NCBI GenBank assembly: GCA_038207425.1
Contig: JBBQZU010000008.1
Location: 1-64,000 of the forward strand
Source of the DNA: JBBQZU01 sp038207425
GTDB lineage: Bacteria > Bacteroidota > Bacteroidia > Flavobacteriales_D > Cryomorphaceae
Direction of reading: 5' to 3'
Length of the DNA: 64,000 nucleotides
The notes under the pieces were generated by a model. The model was not told the DNA's origin. It worked only from the letters and a program-made list of their open reading frames with translations, and ran no database searches. The position numbers and the translations under genes were made by a program. Positions within the stretch are counted from its first letter, which is position 1, and each line of letters starts with the position of its first letter. Shown here in pieces: positions 24,712-34,629 of this stretch.

Positions 24712-24975
24712 ATGCGCATCGTAAAGGAAATACCACATCCCAGATTTAAAATCACGGTTTTTTCGTGGAACAATAAATACATCATCAAAATTGAAGATGC
24801 GCATTTGGAACAGAGTTATAAAATTGACGAGCAGCAGGTAGAAGGCCTTGCCAATATTGAGAATATGATTTCCACACCTTTTTTACTCACATGTCTTGAG
24901 CGATTCAGTAATATGAGCCGCGACTTTAACGAAACCTGGCGGATGCGCCATGTAAAAACCAATAGTAATACCTAG
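24712..24975 (+). CDS. Conserved small hypothetical protein
   Basis: A soluble protein of 87 aa beginning MRIVKEIPHPRFKITVF, mixed alpha/beta, with no signal peptide. An upstream ATG at 24682 gives ten more residues, but the -7 promoter element falls within them. It is followed by an OmpH-like lipoprotein gene two bases later, so it heads a three-gene operon. I do not recognise a named family. Its compact size and lack of membrane segments suggest a cytoplasmic role. Confidence 0.7.
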   Translation: MRIVKEIPHPRFKITVFSWNNKYIIKIEDAHLEQSYKIDEQQVEGLANIENMISTPFLLTCLERFSNMSRDFNETWRMRHVKTNSNT

Positions 24976-24977
24976 CC

Positions 24978-25604
24978 ATGAAACTAAACGCACTACCGGC
25001 ATTGATGATCATTGCCTTGGCCGCAGCAGCCGGCTGCAGCAGCCCTGCCACCGATGAAAATGCAACCAATACTACCACGAGTGAAGTTGATACCTTGCCA
25101 AGAGCGGGTATTAAAGTAGCTTATATCTATGGCGACTCAATCAATACTAAATATAACTTTCTGATAGATGCGGAAACGGAGCTAACTGAAGAGCGCAACC
25201 GCATGGAAGAACGTTTGCGCCGCAAGCTTGAGAACGCTGAAAAGCGCGCCCAGGAACTTCAGCGCTCAGCAGCAACCATGAGCCAATCGCAAATGCAGGA
25301 TGCGCAACTCGAATTGCAAAGCCTGGAATTAGATATGCAACAGTTTCAGGAAAAACTTGCCGGCGATTTGCGTAAGCGCGAGTTAGAGCTCCAGAAAGAA
25401 TACCTCGGACGCGTTGACAAATATTTGGATGAATACAACAAGACAGCGGGTTATGATATGATTCTGAATTTCCAGTTTGGCGGTAACCTACTTTGGATAA
25501 AGCGCTCATTCGATATTACTGAACTGGTAATTAAAGGTCTGAATGATGAATACGCCACAGAACTGAGCGAAGCAGCCGACGAATCGTCGAAGTCCAAGAA
25601 GTAA
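24978..25604 (+). CDS. OmpH/Skp-family lipoprotein chaperone
   Basis: A 208-aa lipoprotein with a signal peptide and lipobox AAAGC (Cys20), then a Thr-rich linker. The rest is a long coiled coil typical of OmpH/Skp (TELTEERNRMEERLRRKLEN, LELDMQQFQEKLAGDLRKRE), with the conserved IKVAYIYGDSINTKYNFL start and DMILNFQFGGNLLW. Skp proteins hold unfolded outer-membrane proteins in the periplasm. A lipid anchor would tether this one. It lies in an operon with a small hypothetical protein and a DUF4924 protein. Confidence 0.85.
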   Translation: MKLNALPALMIIALAAAAGCSSPATDENATNTTTSEVDTLPRAGIKVAYIYGDSINTKYNFLIDAETELTEERNRMEERLRRKLENAEKRAQELQRSAATMSQSQMQDAQLELQSLELDMQQFQEKLAGDLRKRELELQKEYLGRVDKYLDEYNKTAGYDMILNFQFGGNLLWIKRSFDITELVIKGLNDEYATELSEAADESSKSKK

Positions 25605-25607
25605 ATT

Positions 25608-26156
25608 ATGTACCATATAGCCGCTCAGAAGAAGCGGGAAAACATAGCTGAGTACCTTATTTTCATGTGGCAAATGGAAGATTTGCTGCGCGGTGTTGAC
25701 TTTGATGTAGAGAAACTCAACAACACCATACTGGCTGCCATTGATGACGATGATAAAAGAGCCAACTCGAAGAAATGGTTTCAGAAACTGGCAATGGAAA
25801 TGCGCAGCGATAAAGCGGAAGTAAGCGGACACCACCGCGAAACTTACGAAGTACTTTCTGAATTGCATCTATTGCAGAATACCATGCTTACAGTGATCAA
25901 TGATGAGCGCTTCCGCACGTCGTATTTTGCCGCTAAGCCACTGATAGATGAATTCAGACTCAAAGCAGATAAAATCCCGAAAGGCGATGTAGAAACAGCC
26001 CTTACAGCTACGTATGGGTTTCTTACGCTTCGCCTTGCCGGCAAAAAAATTAGCGAAGAAACCAGTGCCGCGGTGCGCATTATTACAGAGTATCTCGCCC
26101 AGCTTGCCGCGGCATACCGCGACTTGCACGCGGGCAGATTGCCACTAAATAACTAA
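25608..26156 (+). CDS. DUF4924 family protein
   Basis: A 182-aa helical, soluble protein. The opening AAQKKRENIAEYLIFMWQMEDLLRG is the DUF4924 signature, and the C-terminal helix (IITEYLAQLAAAYRDLH) also fits. The family is restricted to Bacteroidota and has no known function. It follows the OmpH-like gene by three bases and ends convergently with the M42 peptidase gene. Confidence 0.8.
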   Translation: MYHIAAQKKRENIAEYLIFMWQMEDLLRGVDFDVEKLNNTILAAIDDDDKRANSKKWFQKLAMEMRSDKAEVSGHHRETYEVLSELHLLQNTMLTVINDERFRTSYFAAKPLIDEFRLKADKIPKGDVETALTATYGFLTLRLAGKKISEETSAAVRIITEYLAQLAAAYRDLHAGRLPLNN

Positions 26157-26190
26157 TAGATCACTGCTGCACCTTTCCGCGACCCCTGCA

Positions 26191-27285
26191 TTACTTCATA
26201 TACTTAAAATCTTCACCTGCCTTGATGGTGAGCAAGCTCTCATAAATCAGCTTGATTACGTTTTCCACATCGTCCTTATGCACCATCTCCACAGTAGTAT
26301 GCATATAGCGCAGCGGCAGCGAAATAAGCGCTGAAGCTATACCTGTACCCGAGTATGCAAATGATTCAGTGTCGGTACCGGTGCTGCGGCTCGCAGCGGC
26401 CCGTTGAAATGGTATTTTCTTGGCCTGGGCTGTAGCTATAATCTTTTTGAGAAGGTTGTTCTGAACTGCCGGGCCGTAAGTCAATACCGGGCCTTTGCCA
26501 CTGTGCAAGTCGCCCTGCTCTATTTTATCAATCATCGGGGTTTGCGTATCGTGGCATACGTCAGTTATAATGGCCACATCGGGGTTAATTGCGCGGCTTA
26601 TCATTTCAGCGCCACGAAGCCCAATTTCTTCCTGCACCGAGTTCACGATATACAATGTAAAGGGAAGTTTCTTCTTGTTTTTATGAAGCAGTCTGGCAAC
26701 CTCCGCAATCATAAATCCACCCATGCGGTTGTCAAGTGCCCTGCCCAGATAGTAGCGGTCGTTGAGCGTCATGAATTCATCTTCGAATGTAGCCACACAG
26801 CCTACGTGTATGCCAAGAGCCTCCACTTCGTCCTTGGTCATGCAGCCGCAGTCCAGAAATATGTTTTTCATGGTTGGTGCTTCATCTTTTCCGGCGGCTG
26901 TATTGCGGGTATGTATAGCTGGCCATCCGAATACAGCCCGCACCGGCCCTTTGTCAGTATGTATGATTACCCTTTTGCTTGGAGCTATCATATGGTCGCT
27001 GCCGCCGTTTCGGCGCAAATAAATAAAACCTTTGTCAGTGATGTAATGCACAAACCAGCTAATCTCATCAGCGTGGGCCTCGATGGCTACCTTGTATTTT
27101 TTACCCGGATTTATCACCGCAGCTACAGAGCCGTATACGTCAGTTTCGTAACCGTCAATATAGGGTTTCAAATAGTCAAGCCATACTTTTTGACCGGCAG
27201 TTTCAAATCCGGTTGGCGATGCATTGTTGAGGTATTTTTCAAGGAAGGTGAGCGACGCTGATGTGAGTAGGGTTTTTTCGGCCAT
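26191..27285 (-). CDS. M42 family metalloaminopeptidase
   Basis: A 364-aa cytoplasmic dinuclear-metal aminopeptidase (tetrahedral or PepA/YpdE type). Metal and catalytic residues are visible in EAHADEISW (His, Asp), GRALDNRMGGF (bridging Asp), VQEEIGLRGAEM (catalytic Glu-Glu), ITDVCHDT (Asp) and RYMHTTVEMVH (His). No signal peptide is present. It is convergent with DUF4924 and divergent from the TPR gene, so it is monocistronic. Confidence 0.92.
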   Translation of the reverse strand: MAEKTLLTSASLTFLEKYLNNASPTGFETAGQKVWLDYLKPYIDGYETDVYGSVAAVINPGKKYKVAIEAHADEISWFVHYITDKGFIYLRRNGGSDHMIAPSKRVIIHTDKGPVRAVFGWPAIHTRNTAAGKDEAPTMKNIFLDCGCMTKDEVEALGIHVGCVATFEDEFMTLNDRYYLGRALDNRMGGFMIAEVARLLHKNKKKLPFTLYIVNSVQEEIGLRGAEMISRAINPDVAIITDVCHDTQTPMIDKIEQGDLHSGKGPVLTYGPAVQNNLLKKIIATAQAKKIPFQRAAASRSTGTDTESFAYSGTGIASALISLPLRYMHTTVEMVHKDDVENVIKLIYESLLTIKAGEDFKYMK

Positions 27286-27399
27286 TGTTTGAATGTTTTG
27301 CCGCCAAAATTAAGTTTTTCCACGCCGTTACTTTCATAAATTGGTTTTTCAGGGGTAGGTTCGCTGCGAATTACTTTTACCTTTCGAAAAACATTTTCT

Positions 27400-28494
27400 A
27401 TGAACCTGAAGCACTTCATATTGCTTATTTTGTGCGTAGCTTTCGCCCAATGGGGTTTTGCCCAGGGCGATACGGTACGTGTGGCAATTCCTACCGATAC
27501 CCTCTCAGCTTCTATGCAGGAAGGGGGCATTTCTGCCAAAGCGCTTACCTTCTACAACAAAGCCATTCGCAACCTCGGTCAGAACCGCGCAGACTCGGCT
27601 TTGGCGAGTTTCAATAAAGCCATCGATGCCGAGCCGGCTTTCGCGAAAGCGCTCTACAACCGCGGTGCCATATATCTTCGATTGCAACGCTACGACAAGG
27701 CTATAGCTGATTTTGACGCATACATCGCTCTCGCTGACACCGCGCGGAAGGTGCATTTCTACATAGCCCGCGCTCTCCAACTTTCAGGAAATGATACTGA
27801 TGCCATCACAGCCTATACCAATGCCATAGAGCGCGATGCATTTCTTGAAGAATCATACCTGTACCGCGCTGAATTGTACTACCGTGCCGGCGATCTTATG
27901 GAGTGTGAAACCGACTATTCAGCCGCCATTCGCATCAATGCAAAAAATGCACAGGCGTGGCATGACCGAGGTACGGTGCGAAAGCTGCAAAACAGACTGC
28001 AACCCGCGGCCGATGATTATAATAAAGCAATAGAACTCGACCCGCGTATGTCAATTGCTTACAGCAACCTCGGTGGGGTGTACCGTAAAATGGAACGACT
28101 TGATGATGCCCTGACTGAATACAATCAAGCTGCGAGGCTAGAACCAAAAAATGCGCTGGTAATCAATAACCGCGGATATGTGCTACACTTGCTGGGACAA
28201 TACGAAAAAGCCGAAGCCGATTTCAGGAAGGCAATAGAACTCGACTCCAAATATGCCTACGCCCATAATAACCTGGCGGGAACACTAATCAAACAGAAAC
28301 GGTATCAGGATGCTGTGAAAAGTGCCGGTGAAGCCATAAAGCTAAGTCCTGACTACGGTTATGCCTACTTGAACCGTGGCATAGCCCGCGAAATGGTGCG
28401 GGATATTCCCGGTGCCTGTGCAGATTGGGAGAAAGCCTCGCAAATGAAAACTCCCGGTGCCGATGCCTACCGTTCAGGACCATGCAAATACTAA
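27400..28494 (+). CDS. Secreted TPR-repeat protein
   Basis: A 364-aa protein with a signal peptide (LLILCVAFAQWGFAQ) and at least eight tetratricopeptide repeats (for example AFAKALYNRGAIYLRLQRYD, AYSNLGGVYRKMERLDDA, AYAHNNLAGTLIKQKRYQDA), which form a solenoid for protein binding. The last repeat ends PGACADWEKASQMKTPGAD. The gene lies five bases before the OmpA/PD40 protein, so a shared periplasmic complex is plausible. A TACCTTTC element lies about 20 bases upstream of the start. Confidence 0.88.
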   Translation: MNLKHFILLILCVAFAQWGFAQGDTVRVAIPTDTLSASMQEGGISAKALTFYNKAIRNLGQNRADSALASFNKAIDAEPAFAKALYNRGAIYLRLQRYDKAIADFDAYIALADTARKVHFYIARALQLSGNDTDAITAYTNAIERDAFLEESYLYRAELYYRAGDLMECETDYSAAIRINAKNAQAWHDRGTVRKLQNRLQPAADDYNKAIELDPRMSIAYSNLGGVYRKMERLDDALTEYNQAARLEPKNALVINNRGYVLHLLGQYEKAEADFRKAIELDSKYAYAHNNLAGTLIKQKRYQDAVKSAGEAIKLSPDYGYAYLNRGIAREMVRDIPGACADWEKASQMKTPGADAYRSGPCKY

Positions 28495-28499
28495 GAGAC

Positions 28500-30563
28500 A
28501 TGAAAAAACTGCTCATTATACTCGCACTTGCATTTGCCGCTCAGGCCACCGCTCAAACTGATACACCTTTCGAAAAGGAGTTTTTTCCAGCGGATAAGGA
28601 AGGACTGAAAATAGCCAAAGACAATATAAAAGCCGGCGACAAAATATTCAGTCAAGGAAACAACGCGTATTTTAACCTTGCGCTGCCGTTTTATAAATCT
28701 GCACAGGACTTTAACCCAAATAATGCCGAAGTAAATTACAAATTAGGTGTATGCTATCTCTATTCTCCATACAAGCGCAAGAGTATCAGCTATCTGCAAA
28801 AGTCTGTTGGGTTCAATCCCAATTATGATACCTATAATATCAATTATCTCCTGGGCCGGGCTTACCACCTCAACGAAGAGTGGGACAAAGCATTGAAAGC
28901 CTACCGGCAGCAGCTCGAAGTGCTGCGTTTGCAAAATGGGCAGGAAGAGGAATATAAGGTAATACGCAAGTATCTTGCTGAAGTGGAAAATGGTAAATTA
29001 CTTTCTCAGAATCCCGAGCGTGCTTGGATTGACAACCTTGGCCCGGCTATAAACACAGCAGCACCTGAATATGCCCCGCTCATATCAACCGACGAAAGCC
29101 TGCTTATCATCACCGCCCGCCGTGAGAATACCACAGGCGGTCAGCGTGATGAAATGGACAACCTTCCCAATGAGGATCTCTACTTTAGCCGAAATGTGGG
29201 TGGCGAGTGGGCACCGCTTGCCAATATGGGCGAAGGGGTAAACAGCACTGCGCATGATGCCAGCAGTGGGCTTTCGCCTGACGGTAAGACTTTGTTTGTT
29301 TTCAAAGGCACCCTGAAAGGCGGGGGCGATATATATGTGTCAAATCTCAATCAGGGTCTATGGTCCAAGCCCAAAACCCTGGGCAAAAATATTAATACTG
29401 CAGCGCATGAATCGGCTGCATCGCTTTCATACGATGGTACCTTGCTCTATTTTATTTCTGAGAGAGATGGCGGTATGGGTGGTCGCGACATCTATGTTTC
29501 TCAATGGGATGGCAAAAAGGAAGAGTGGGGCGTGGCTCAAAACCTTGGTGGTATTGTAAACTCTCAGTATGACGAAGATGGGGTGTACATTCACCCCGAT
29601 GGAAAAACGATCTACTTCTCATCAAAAGGCCACAACAGTATGGGGGGCAATGACATTTTTTATTCTGAAATGAAAGAGGGTAAATGGGCGTCGCCAGTGA
29701 ATATTGGTTACCCCATCAATACCCCCGACGATGATGTATTTTTTGTGGTGGCTGCTGATGGGCGTACAGCTTATTACAGCTCTATCCGCGATGAAGGTTA
29801 CGGTGAGAAAGATGTTTACCGCATTACATTTCTGGGACCTGAAAAACAACCTGTGCTCAATGTAGAAGAACAATTATTTGCCGGCAGGCCGGAACGCAAC
29901 ATAGAAGTAGCGATACAGCCCGAAGTGAAAATACGCACCAGCAAAATGACCCTGCTCAAGGGCATAGTGCTCGACGATGCCACCGGCGAACCTGTAGAAG
30001 CCAAAATAGACCTCATTGACAACCGCACTTCAGGAGTGCTCGCAACCTTCACTACGGAGAAATCAACAGGTGCTTACCTAGTGTCGCTGCCGGCGGGCCG
30101 CAATTATGGCATAAATGTGAACGCCGATAAATACCTCTTCAACTCGATGAATTTCGATATTCCCGACACTGCATTCTACCGTGAGTTTTATGCAGTAATA
30201 CGCCTCAAGCGAATTAAAATTGGCGAGAGTATTGTACTGCGAAACATCTTTTTCGATTACAAAGCTTACACGATAAGGGGCGAATCAGAAGCTGAATTAG
30301 CGCGCCTTGGAGCCTTGATCATCGAGAACCCACAGATAAAAGTAGAAATATCGGGCCATACTGATAACGTAGGCGGCGATAAGTACAACCAGGACCTTTC
30401 AGAAAACAGGGCTAAAGCCGTGGTAGAATACCTCGTTGGCAAGGGCGTGCCTGCTGATAGGCTTAGCTATAAAGGTTACGGCAAGTCGCAACCTATTGCC
30501 ACAAACGATACCCCCGAAGGCCGGCAGGAAAACCGACGCACCGAATTTAAAATTATTGAATAA
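28500..30563 (+). CDS. PorE-like OmpA protein with TPR, PD40 and regulatory domains
   Basis: About 687 aa. The start is the ATG at 28500, which gives a clean signal peptide (MKKLLIILALAFAAQATAQ); an in-frame start 75 bases upstream would overlap the TPR gene. Domains in order: TPR-like helices (about 45-160), PD40/WD40-like propeller blades (200-450, repeated GGRDIYVS and GGNDIFYSE motifs), a carboxypeptidase-regulatory domain (near 490-570, LLKGIVLDDATGEPVEAKI), and a C-terminal OmpA peptidoglycan-binding domain (GHTDNVGGDKYNQDLSENRAKAV). This is the architecture of PorE, which anchors the T9SS to the cell wall. No lipobox, unlike PorE itself. Confidence 0.9.
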   Translation: MKKLLIILALAFAAQATAQTDTPFEKEFFPADKEGLKIAKDNIKAGDKIFSQGNNAYFNLALPFYKSAQDFNPNNAEVNYKLGVCYLYSPYKRKSISYLQKSVGFNPNYDTYNINYLLGRAYHLNEEWDKALKAYRQQLEVLRLQNGQEEEYKVIRKYLAEVENGKLLSQNPERAWIDNLGPAINTAAPEYAPLISTDESLLIITARRENTTGGQRDEMDNLPNEDLYFSRNVGGEWAPLANMGEGVNSTAHDASSGLSPDGKTLFVFKGTLKGGGDIYVSNLNQGLWSKPKTLGKNINTAAHESAASLSYDGTLLYFISERDGGMGGRDIYVSQWDGKKEEWGVAQNLGGIVNSQYDEDGVYIHPDGKTIYFSSKGHNSMGGNDIFYSEMKEGKWASPVNIGYPINTPDDDVFFVVAADGRTAYYSSIRDEGYGEKDVYRITFLGPEKQPVLNVEEQLFAGRPERNIEVAIQPEVKIRTSKMTLLKGIVLDDATGEPVEAKIDLIDNRTSGVLATFTTEKSTGAYLVSLPAGRNYGINVNADKYLFNSMNFDIPDTAFYREFYAVIRLKRIKIGESIVLRNIFFDYKAYTIRGESEAELARLGALIIENPQIKVEISGHTDNVGGDKYNQDLSENRAKAVVEYLVGKGVPADRLSYKGYGKSQPIATNDTPEGRQENRRTEFKIIE

Positions 30564-33500
30564 CGAGCAGCCTGGCTGAAGTACCTTTTTCGCTACTGAT
30601 TCGCACTGAATACACTCCGGCAGGCATTCCATTGGTATCAAATTCCATTGTGTGGTTGCCTTGCACCAATTGTCCATTCCAAATTTGCTTTACCGGCCTG
30701 CCGAGCTGGTCAATCAACACTGCCTGCAAAACTTGGTTTTCCATAAGGTCAAGGCTTAATGTGGTACTGCCTGTAGATGGATTTGGATAAATATTCCAGT
30801 TGCCAAATAGTTGGTAGGAGTTGTCCGTATTTATGGTTGCATCAGTTATCAGGTTGATGTCGTCAACAAATACATTATTTCCGCCATTGCTTCTGAATAT
30901 TATGCGCATACTGAAATCTAATGTTCGTTCTGAAGGTGGAATATTGTTGATAGTAACAAGCTGCCATTCAGATTCACTTTGCGGCGCAAACGGAGTATCC
31001 TGAGGTGGGGCAGTAGGAAGGCTGTTTGAAGATGTAAGTACTTTTTTAAAACTCCATGTTGTACCGCAGTCAGTGCTGGTAAAAACACGCAATTGCTCCA
31101 GCCCTGAATTTTCTCTTTTAGCGTAAGCAACCCTCATGGTGATTACAGCAGTATCGGCCGCGCTGAGGTCAAAAGCCCGGCTTCTGATTATATGGTCAAC
31201 GTCCTGTATGCCATTGTGATTAGGCACCCACAAACTTTTATTGCTGAGAAATCCCGTGTTTTCATTGAGTTGCCAGTTCGTATTGCCGCCGCTTCTGTAC
31301 CAACCTGCTATTTCTAAGGGTTCGGTAGAAGCTTCAAAATTGTCTTCAAAGGGCACTGCGCCGCCTGGTGTTGAAATTACGGTTATGTAGTTTTCCTGAA
31401 CAAGGATGTCTTCCATTTCCTGATTTTGAACTACGAGTTTCACCTGATAGCTGCCTGCCACGGGGTACGTAATGGTGGGGTTTATTTCATTGCTCGAGTC
31501 GGGTATGCCTCCCTCAAAAGTCCAGAGTAAATTGTCGGTAACATTTACCGAAAGGTTGGTGAAGTTGGCGCTATCACCTTCGCAAAGGAGCCTGGCGCCA
31601 GAAGTGAAACCGGCAGTGGGAGCTACTTCGGCCGTGTTAAAGGTGGTATTGCTCCACACGCCGCGCCCAAATGTACCGAGCAGTACCGTACCTGTACTTT
31701 GGTGAAATTTAATGTCGCTTACATTCACGTTTGGTAGTCCGTTGTTATAAGCAATCCAGTTGAACTGGCCTGCTTCTTTGTAAAAAACGCCAATGTCTGT
31801 ACCAATGTAAATACCGTCGTTGCTTTCGGGGCCGTAGCCGATGCAATTCACTGGTATGTTTGGCAGGTTAAAGCTTTGATTTTCCCAGGTTGTGCCGCCG
31901 TCAGGTGAGAAGTACACCTTGGCATTTGCAGTATAACCTGAGAAAGTAACCCAAACCCTGTTGGCATCCGCAGGGTCGGTTTTTACACTTGTTATAAATA
32001 AGTTGGGAAGACCGCCAGAAATCGTTGACCAGTTTCCTCCTCCGTCGGAAGTTTTATACAGCAATCCGCTTAATGAAGTGTAGATATAATTTGGGTCGGC
32101 TTTGGCTACTTCGAGCGTTCGCAAGGTAGCCGTACTCGGCAGGTCGCTTATGCGCACCCAGGGATTATTTCCGGCGCGTTTCCATACATTTTCAAAAGCT
32201 GCATACACTATACTTGGGTCAGTTGGGTGTATTTCGAAAGGAGTTACCCATGCACCGGTTTCATCTACACCATCATTGAATGATTCAAAATCATCACCAC
32301 CATTGGTGCTTTTCTGGAATGAACCACCAGGATAGGCAGAGTAGAGCACATCGTGGTTTGAATAGTCTATCGCTGCCATATTTCCATCGCCGCCGAGCAG
32401 GTGCAGATAGTCGCCATTCCATACAAAAATATTCGTTCCGTTGTCTTGAGCGGCGGTTAAAATGCGTGAAGGGTCGGTGGCAGAAACGGCAATTTTATAG
32501 AACTGTGATATTTGAAGTCCTGCGCTCCTATCTGTCCACTCTGATACAGTACTATTTGCTCTGAATACGCCGCCATCACTGCCGCAATAAAGTACATTGT
32601 TGAAAAATTCAAGGGTATGAATATCTGCATGGGTGTAGCCTATATTACTTGGCCATGCCCAGTGCGAGCGAATACTCCAGGTGTTGCCGCCATTGATTGA
32701 AGCCCATACGTTGATGCCTCCAACCAGCACTGCATTGGCATTTACCGGCGATGCAGCAATGGCAAGATCGTACCAACTTTGTCCGCCTTCACCGGAGCCA
32801 TTCTGGGCCCAGGTGAGTATGTTGGGAGTGTTGCTTCTGAGTTCGAAAGTTACGCCGCCATCTGTGCTTCGGTACAGACCATAGAATCCGCTGTTTGCTT
32901 CTGAGCCGGCCACCATATATACGATTTGTGAATTGGCCGGAGTCACGGCTATTTCGAGCCTGTTCACCTCGCTTTGATTAGGTACGCCATCACTCACATT
33001 GCTGAAAGAAGTACCTGCATTTTCTGATCTGAATAATCGCCTCCCTGAAGCATAGACGATCTCAGGATTTCCGGGCTGCAATTCTATATCGCGTATTTGT
33101 TCTGCAATCGGTCTCACCCAGGTGTCGCCTCCGTTTGTTGTAACGTAGAGTCCGTTGCTGGTACCCACCCAAAGTATGTTGTGGTTGTTGGGGTGCATCA
33201 CTATCTTGCTGCAACGAATATTTTCTGATACATCGTGCAGCAATCCGGTAGGTTGCCAGGTAGCTCCTCCATCGGTTGTTTTCAGCACACCTATGCTGTA
33301 AGTATCAGTAGCATTTCCGTCGCCGGTAGAAATGTATATTTCGTTGCTGTTTGAAGGGTTTATTGCTATTCCCGACACACCTATCGACATGAAATAATCC
33401 GTGAGCGGAGTCCACGTGTTTCCGTTGTTATTGCTGCGCCACAAGCCTCCACCGGGTGTGCCTACATAGATTCGCGTACCAATCTGTGGATCAACCGCAA

Positions 33501-33864
33501 TGACGTTTACGCGCCCCAAACCGGGATTCCACGCCTGGCTTAGCCAATAGGTTGGGCCCACAGGTTGCCAGGCAGAATTTGATTTGGCAGGCATTTTTTC
33601 CTTGTCTTTCAAAGCCTGCATAAGCGTCTTTCCTGAAGGCCTTTCGCCGGTAGGATATACCCGTGGCTCCATGAAATATTCCCAGCGCTTATATTGCTTA
33701 TAGCCCTTGCCTCGCTCGTAGATGGCATCGCCCCAATGCTCATTGAAGGCATTTTGAACATCGTAAAAATTGGTGTTTTGGTCATCCATCAAGTTGACCC
33801 AAGGTTGTGCAAATGCAACGCCACTCCATATTGAAAAAGCGAGCAGCCAAAACGTTTTTTTCAT
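30553..33864 (-). CDS. T9SS-secreted beta-propeller protein with PKD domain
   Basis: A 1103-aa exported protein. A signal peptide (FWLLAFSIWSGVAFAQ) precedes many sortilin/VPS10-like or YVTN-type propeller blades (SNNNGNTWTPL, KTTDGGATWQP, TTNGGDTWVRP), a PKD domain near residue 740 (APTAGFTSGARLLCEGDSANF), a beta-sandwich (PFEDNFEASTEPLEIAGWYR) and a type A T9SS sorting domain (NWNIYPNPSTGSTTLSLDL). It is probably displayed on or released from the surface. Its last 11 bases overlap the 3' end of the convergent OmpA gene. Confidence 0.92.
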   Translation of the reverse strand: MKKTFWLLAFSIWSGVAFAQPWVNLMDDQNTNFYDVQNAFNEHWGDAIYERGKGYKQYKRWEYFMEPRVYPTGERPSGKTLMQALKDKEKMPAKSNSAWQPVGPTYWLSQAWNPGLGRVNVIAVDPQIGTRIYVGTPGGGLWRSNNNGNTWTPLTDYFMSIGVSGIAINPSNSNEIYISTGDGNATDTYSIGVLKTTDGGATWQPTGLLHDVSENIRCSKIVMHPNNHNILWVGTSNGLYVTTNGGDTWVRPIAEQIRDIELQPGNPEIVYASGRRLFRSENAGTSFSNVSDGVPNQSEVNRLEIAVTPANSQIVYMVAGSEANSGFYGLYRSTDGGVTFELRSNTPNILTWAQNGSGEGGQSWYDLAIAASPVNANAVLVGGINVWASINGGNTWSIRSHWAWPSNIGYTHADIHTLEFFNNVLYCGSDGGVFRANSTVSEWTDRSAGLQISQFYKIAVSATDPSRILTAAQDNGTNIFVWNGDYLHLLGGDGNMAAIDYSNHDVLYSAYPGGSFQKSTNGGDDFESFNDGVDETGAWVTPFEIHPTDPSIVYAAFENVWKRAGNNPWVRISDLPSTATLRTLEVAKADPNYIYTSLSGLLYKTSDGGGNWSTISGGLPNLFITSVKTDPADANRVWVTFSGYTANAKVYFSPDGGTTWENQSFNLPNIPVNCIGYGPESNDGIYIGTDIGVFYKEAGQFNWIAYNNGLPNVNVSDIKFHQSTGTVLLGTFGRGVWSNTTFNTAEVAPTAGFTSGARLLCEGDSANFTNLSVNVTDNLLWTFEGGIPDSSNEINPTITYPVAGSYQVKLVVQNQEMEDILVQENYITVISTPGGAVPFEDNFEASTEPLEIAGWYRSGGNTNWQLNENTGFLSNKSLWVPNHNGIQDVDHIIRSRAFDLSAADTAVITMRVAYAKRENSGLEQLRVFTSTDCGTTWSFKKVLTSSNSLPTAPPQDTPFAPQSESEWQLVTINNIPPSERTLDFSMRIIFRSNGGNNVFVDDINLITDATINTDNSYQLFGNWNIYPNPSTGSTTLSLDLMENQVLQAVLIDQLGRPVKQIWNGQLVQGNHTMEFDTNGMPAGVYSVRISSEKGTSARLLVIQ

Positions 33865-33896
33865 TTCTAGGCAATAAGAGAGCGCAATTTACCCAA

Positions 33897-33928
33897 TTGT
33901 CGTTAGATTCGCTTTTTTAATACCTTTC
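33897..33928 (+). promoter_or_regulatory. Promoter of mnmD-NUDIX pair
   Basis: TTG at 33897-33899 (within ATTG), 21-nt spacer, TACCTTTC at 33921-33928, one base off TAnnTTTG. The ATG follows at 33955. Confidence 0.5.
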
Positions 33929-33954
33929 ACTCTGGAATTTCAAAACCTAAAACG

Positions 33955-34629
33955 GTGGAGCATTTTGAACGTGTAATGACTGCCGACGGGAGCCACTCCC
34001 TGTACGTGCCTCACCTTGATGAGCACTACCATTCTCAGCATGGCGCCATACAGGAAAGTATGCACGTATTCATCGATGCCGGCCTCTACCATTTGCCGAA
34101 AGGGAAGAATACTGTACGCATTTTCGAAGTGGGCTTTGGCACCGGCCTTAACGCGCTACTCACGGCAGTATACGCTCACTGCTGTATCGAATACACGGGT
34201 ATAGAGAAGTTTCCGCTTCCTGCAAATGTGATTGACAGCCTGAACTATTGCGCCCGATTAGGCAATGGCAATGGCAAAGAAATATTTGCTGAAATGCATG
34301 CCTGTTCCTGGAATGAACACGTACAAATCACCGCTGAATTTGCCCTTACCAAATTGGCTGGCGATATGCATGTGGAGCAGATTGCCCACGATAGTTTTGA
34401 TTTGTGTTATTTTGATGCCTTCGGCTTTCGCGCCCAGCCCGATATGTGGGTGGATGCTGTTTTTGAAAAATGCTATGACCTGCTTGCTCCCGGAGGTGTA
34501 CTTACTACTTACGCTGCCAAAGGGGATGTGCGCCGTTCAATGCTGGCAATGGGTTTTCTGGTCGAGAAATTACCCGGCCCCCCAGGTAAGCGTGAAATGA
34601 TGCGCGCTACCAAACCTTTCGGTAAATGA
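33955..34629 (+). CDS. mnmD: tRNA 5-methylaminomethyl-2-thiouridine methyltransferase
   Basis: A 224-aa SAM-dependent methyltransferase of the MnmD type, acting on the wobble uridine of tRNAs for Lys, Glu and Gln. Visible signs are the N-terminal TADGSHSLYVPHLDEHYHSQHGAIQES, the SAM motif FEVGFGTGLNAL, DLCYFDAFGFRAQPDMW and the C-terminal GPPGKREMMRA. It lacks the oxidase domain of E. coli MnmC, as is normal for MnmD. It overlaps the following NUDIX gene by four bases. Confidence 0.88.
   Translation: MEHFERVMTADGSHSLYVPHLDEHYHSQHGAIQESMHVFIDAGLYHLPKGKNTVRIFEVGFGTGLNALLTAVYAHCCIEYTGIEKFPLPANVIDSLNYCARLGNGNGKEIFAEMHACSWNEHVQITAEFALTKLAGDMHVEQIAHDSFDLCYFDAFGFRAQPDMWVDAVFEKCYDLLAPGGVLTTYAAKGDVRRSMLAMGFLVEKLPGPPGKREMMRATKPFGK

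Noticed and set aside
28425..28499. Upstream extension of the OmpA/PD40 gene
   Set aside because: It overlaps the TPR gene and hides the clean signal peptide that begins at 28500.
30553..30563. Overlap of convergent genes as a regulatory device
   Set aside because: An 11-base overlap of two stop regions is common in compact genomes and needs no special explanation.
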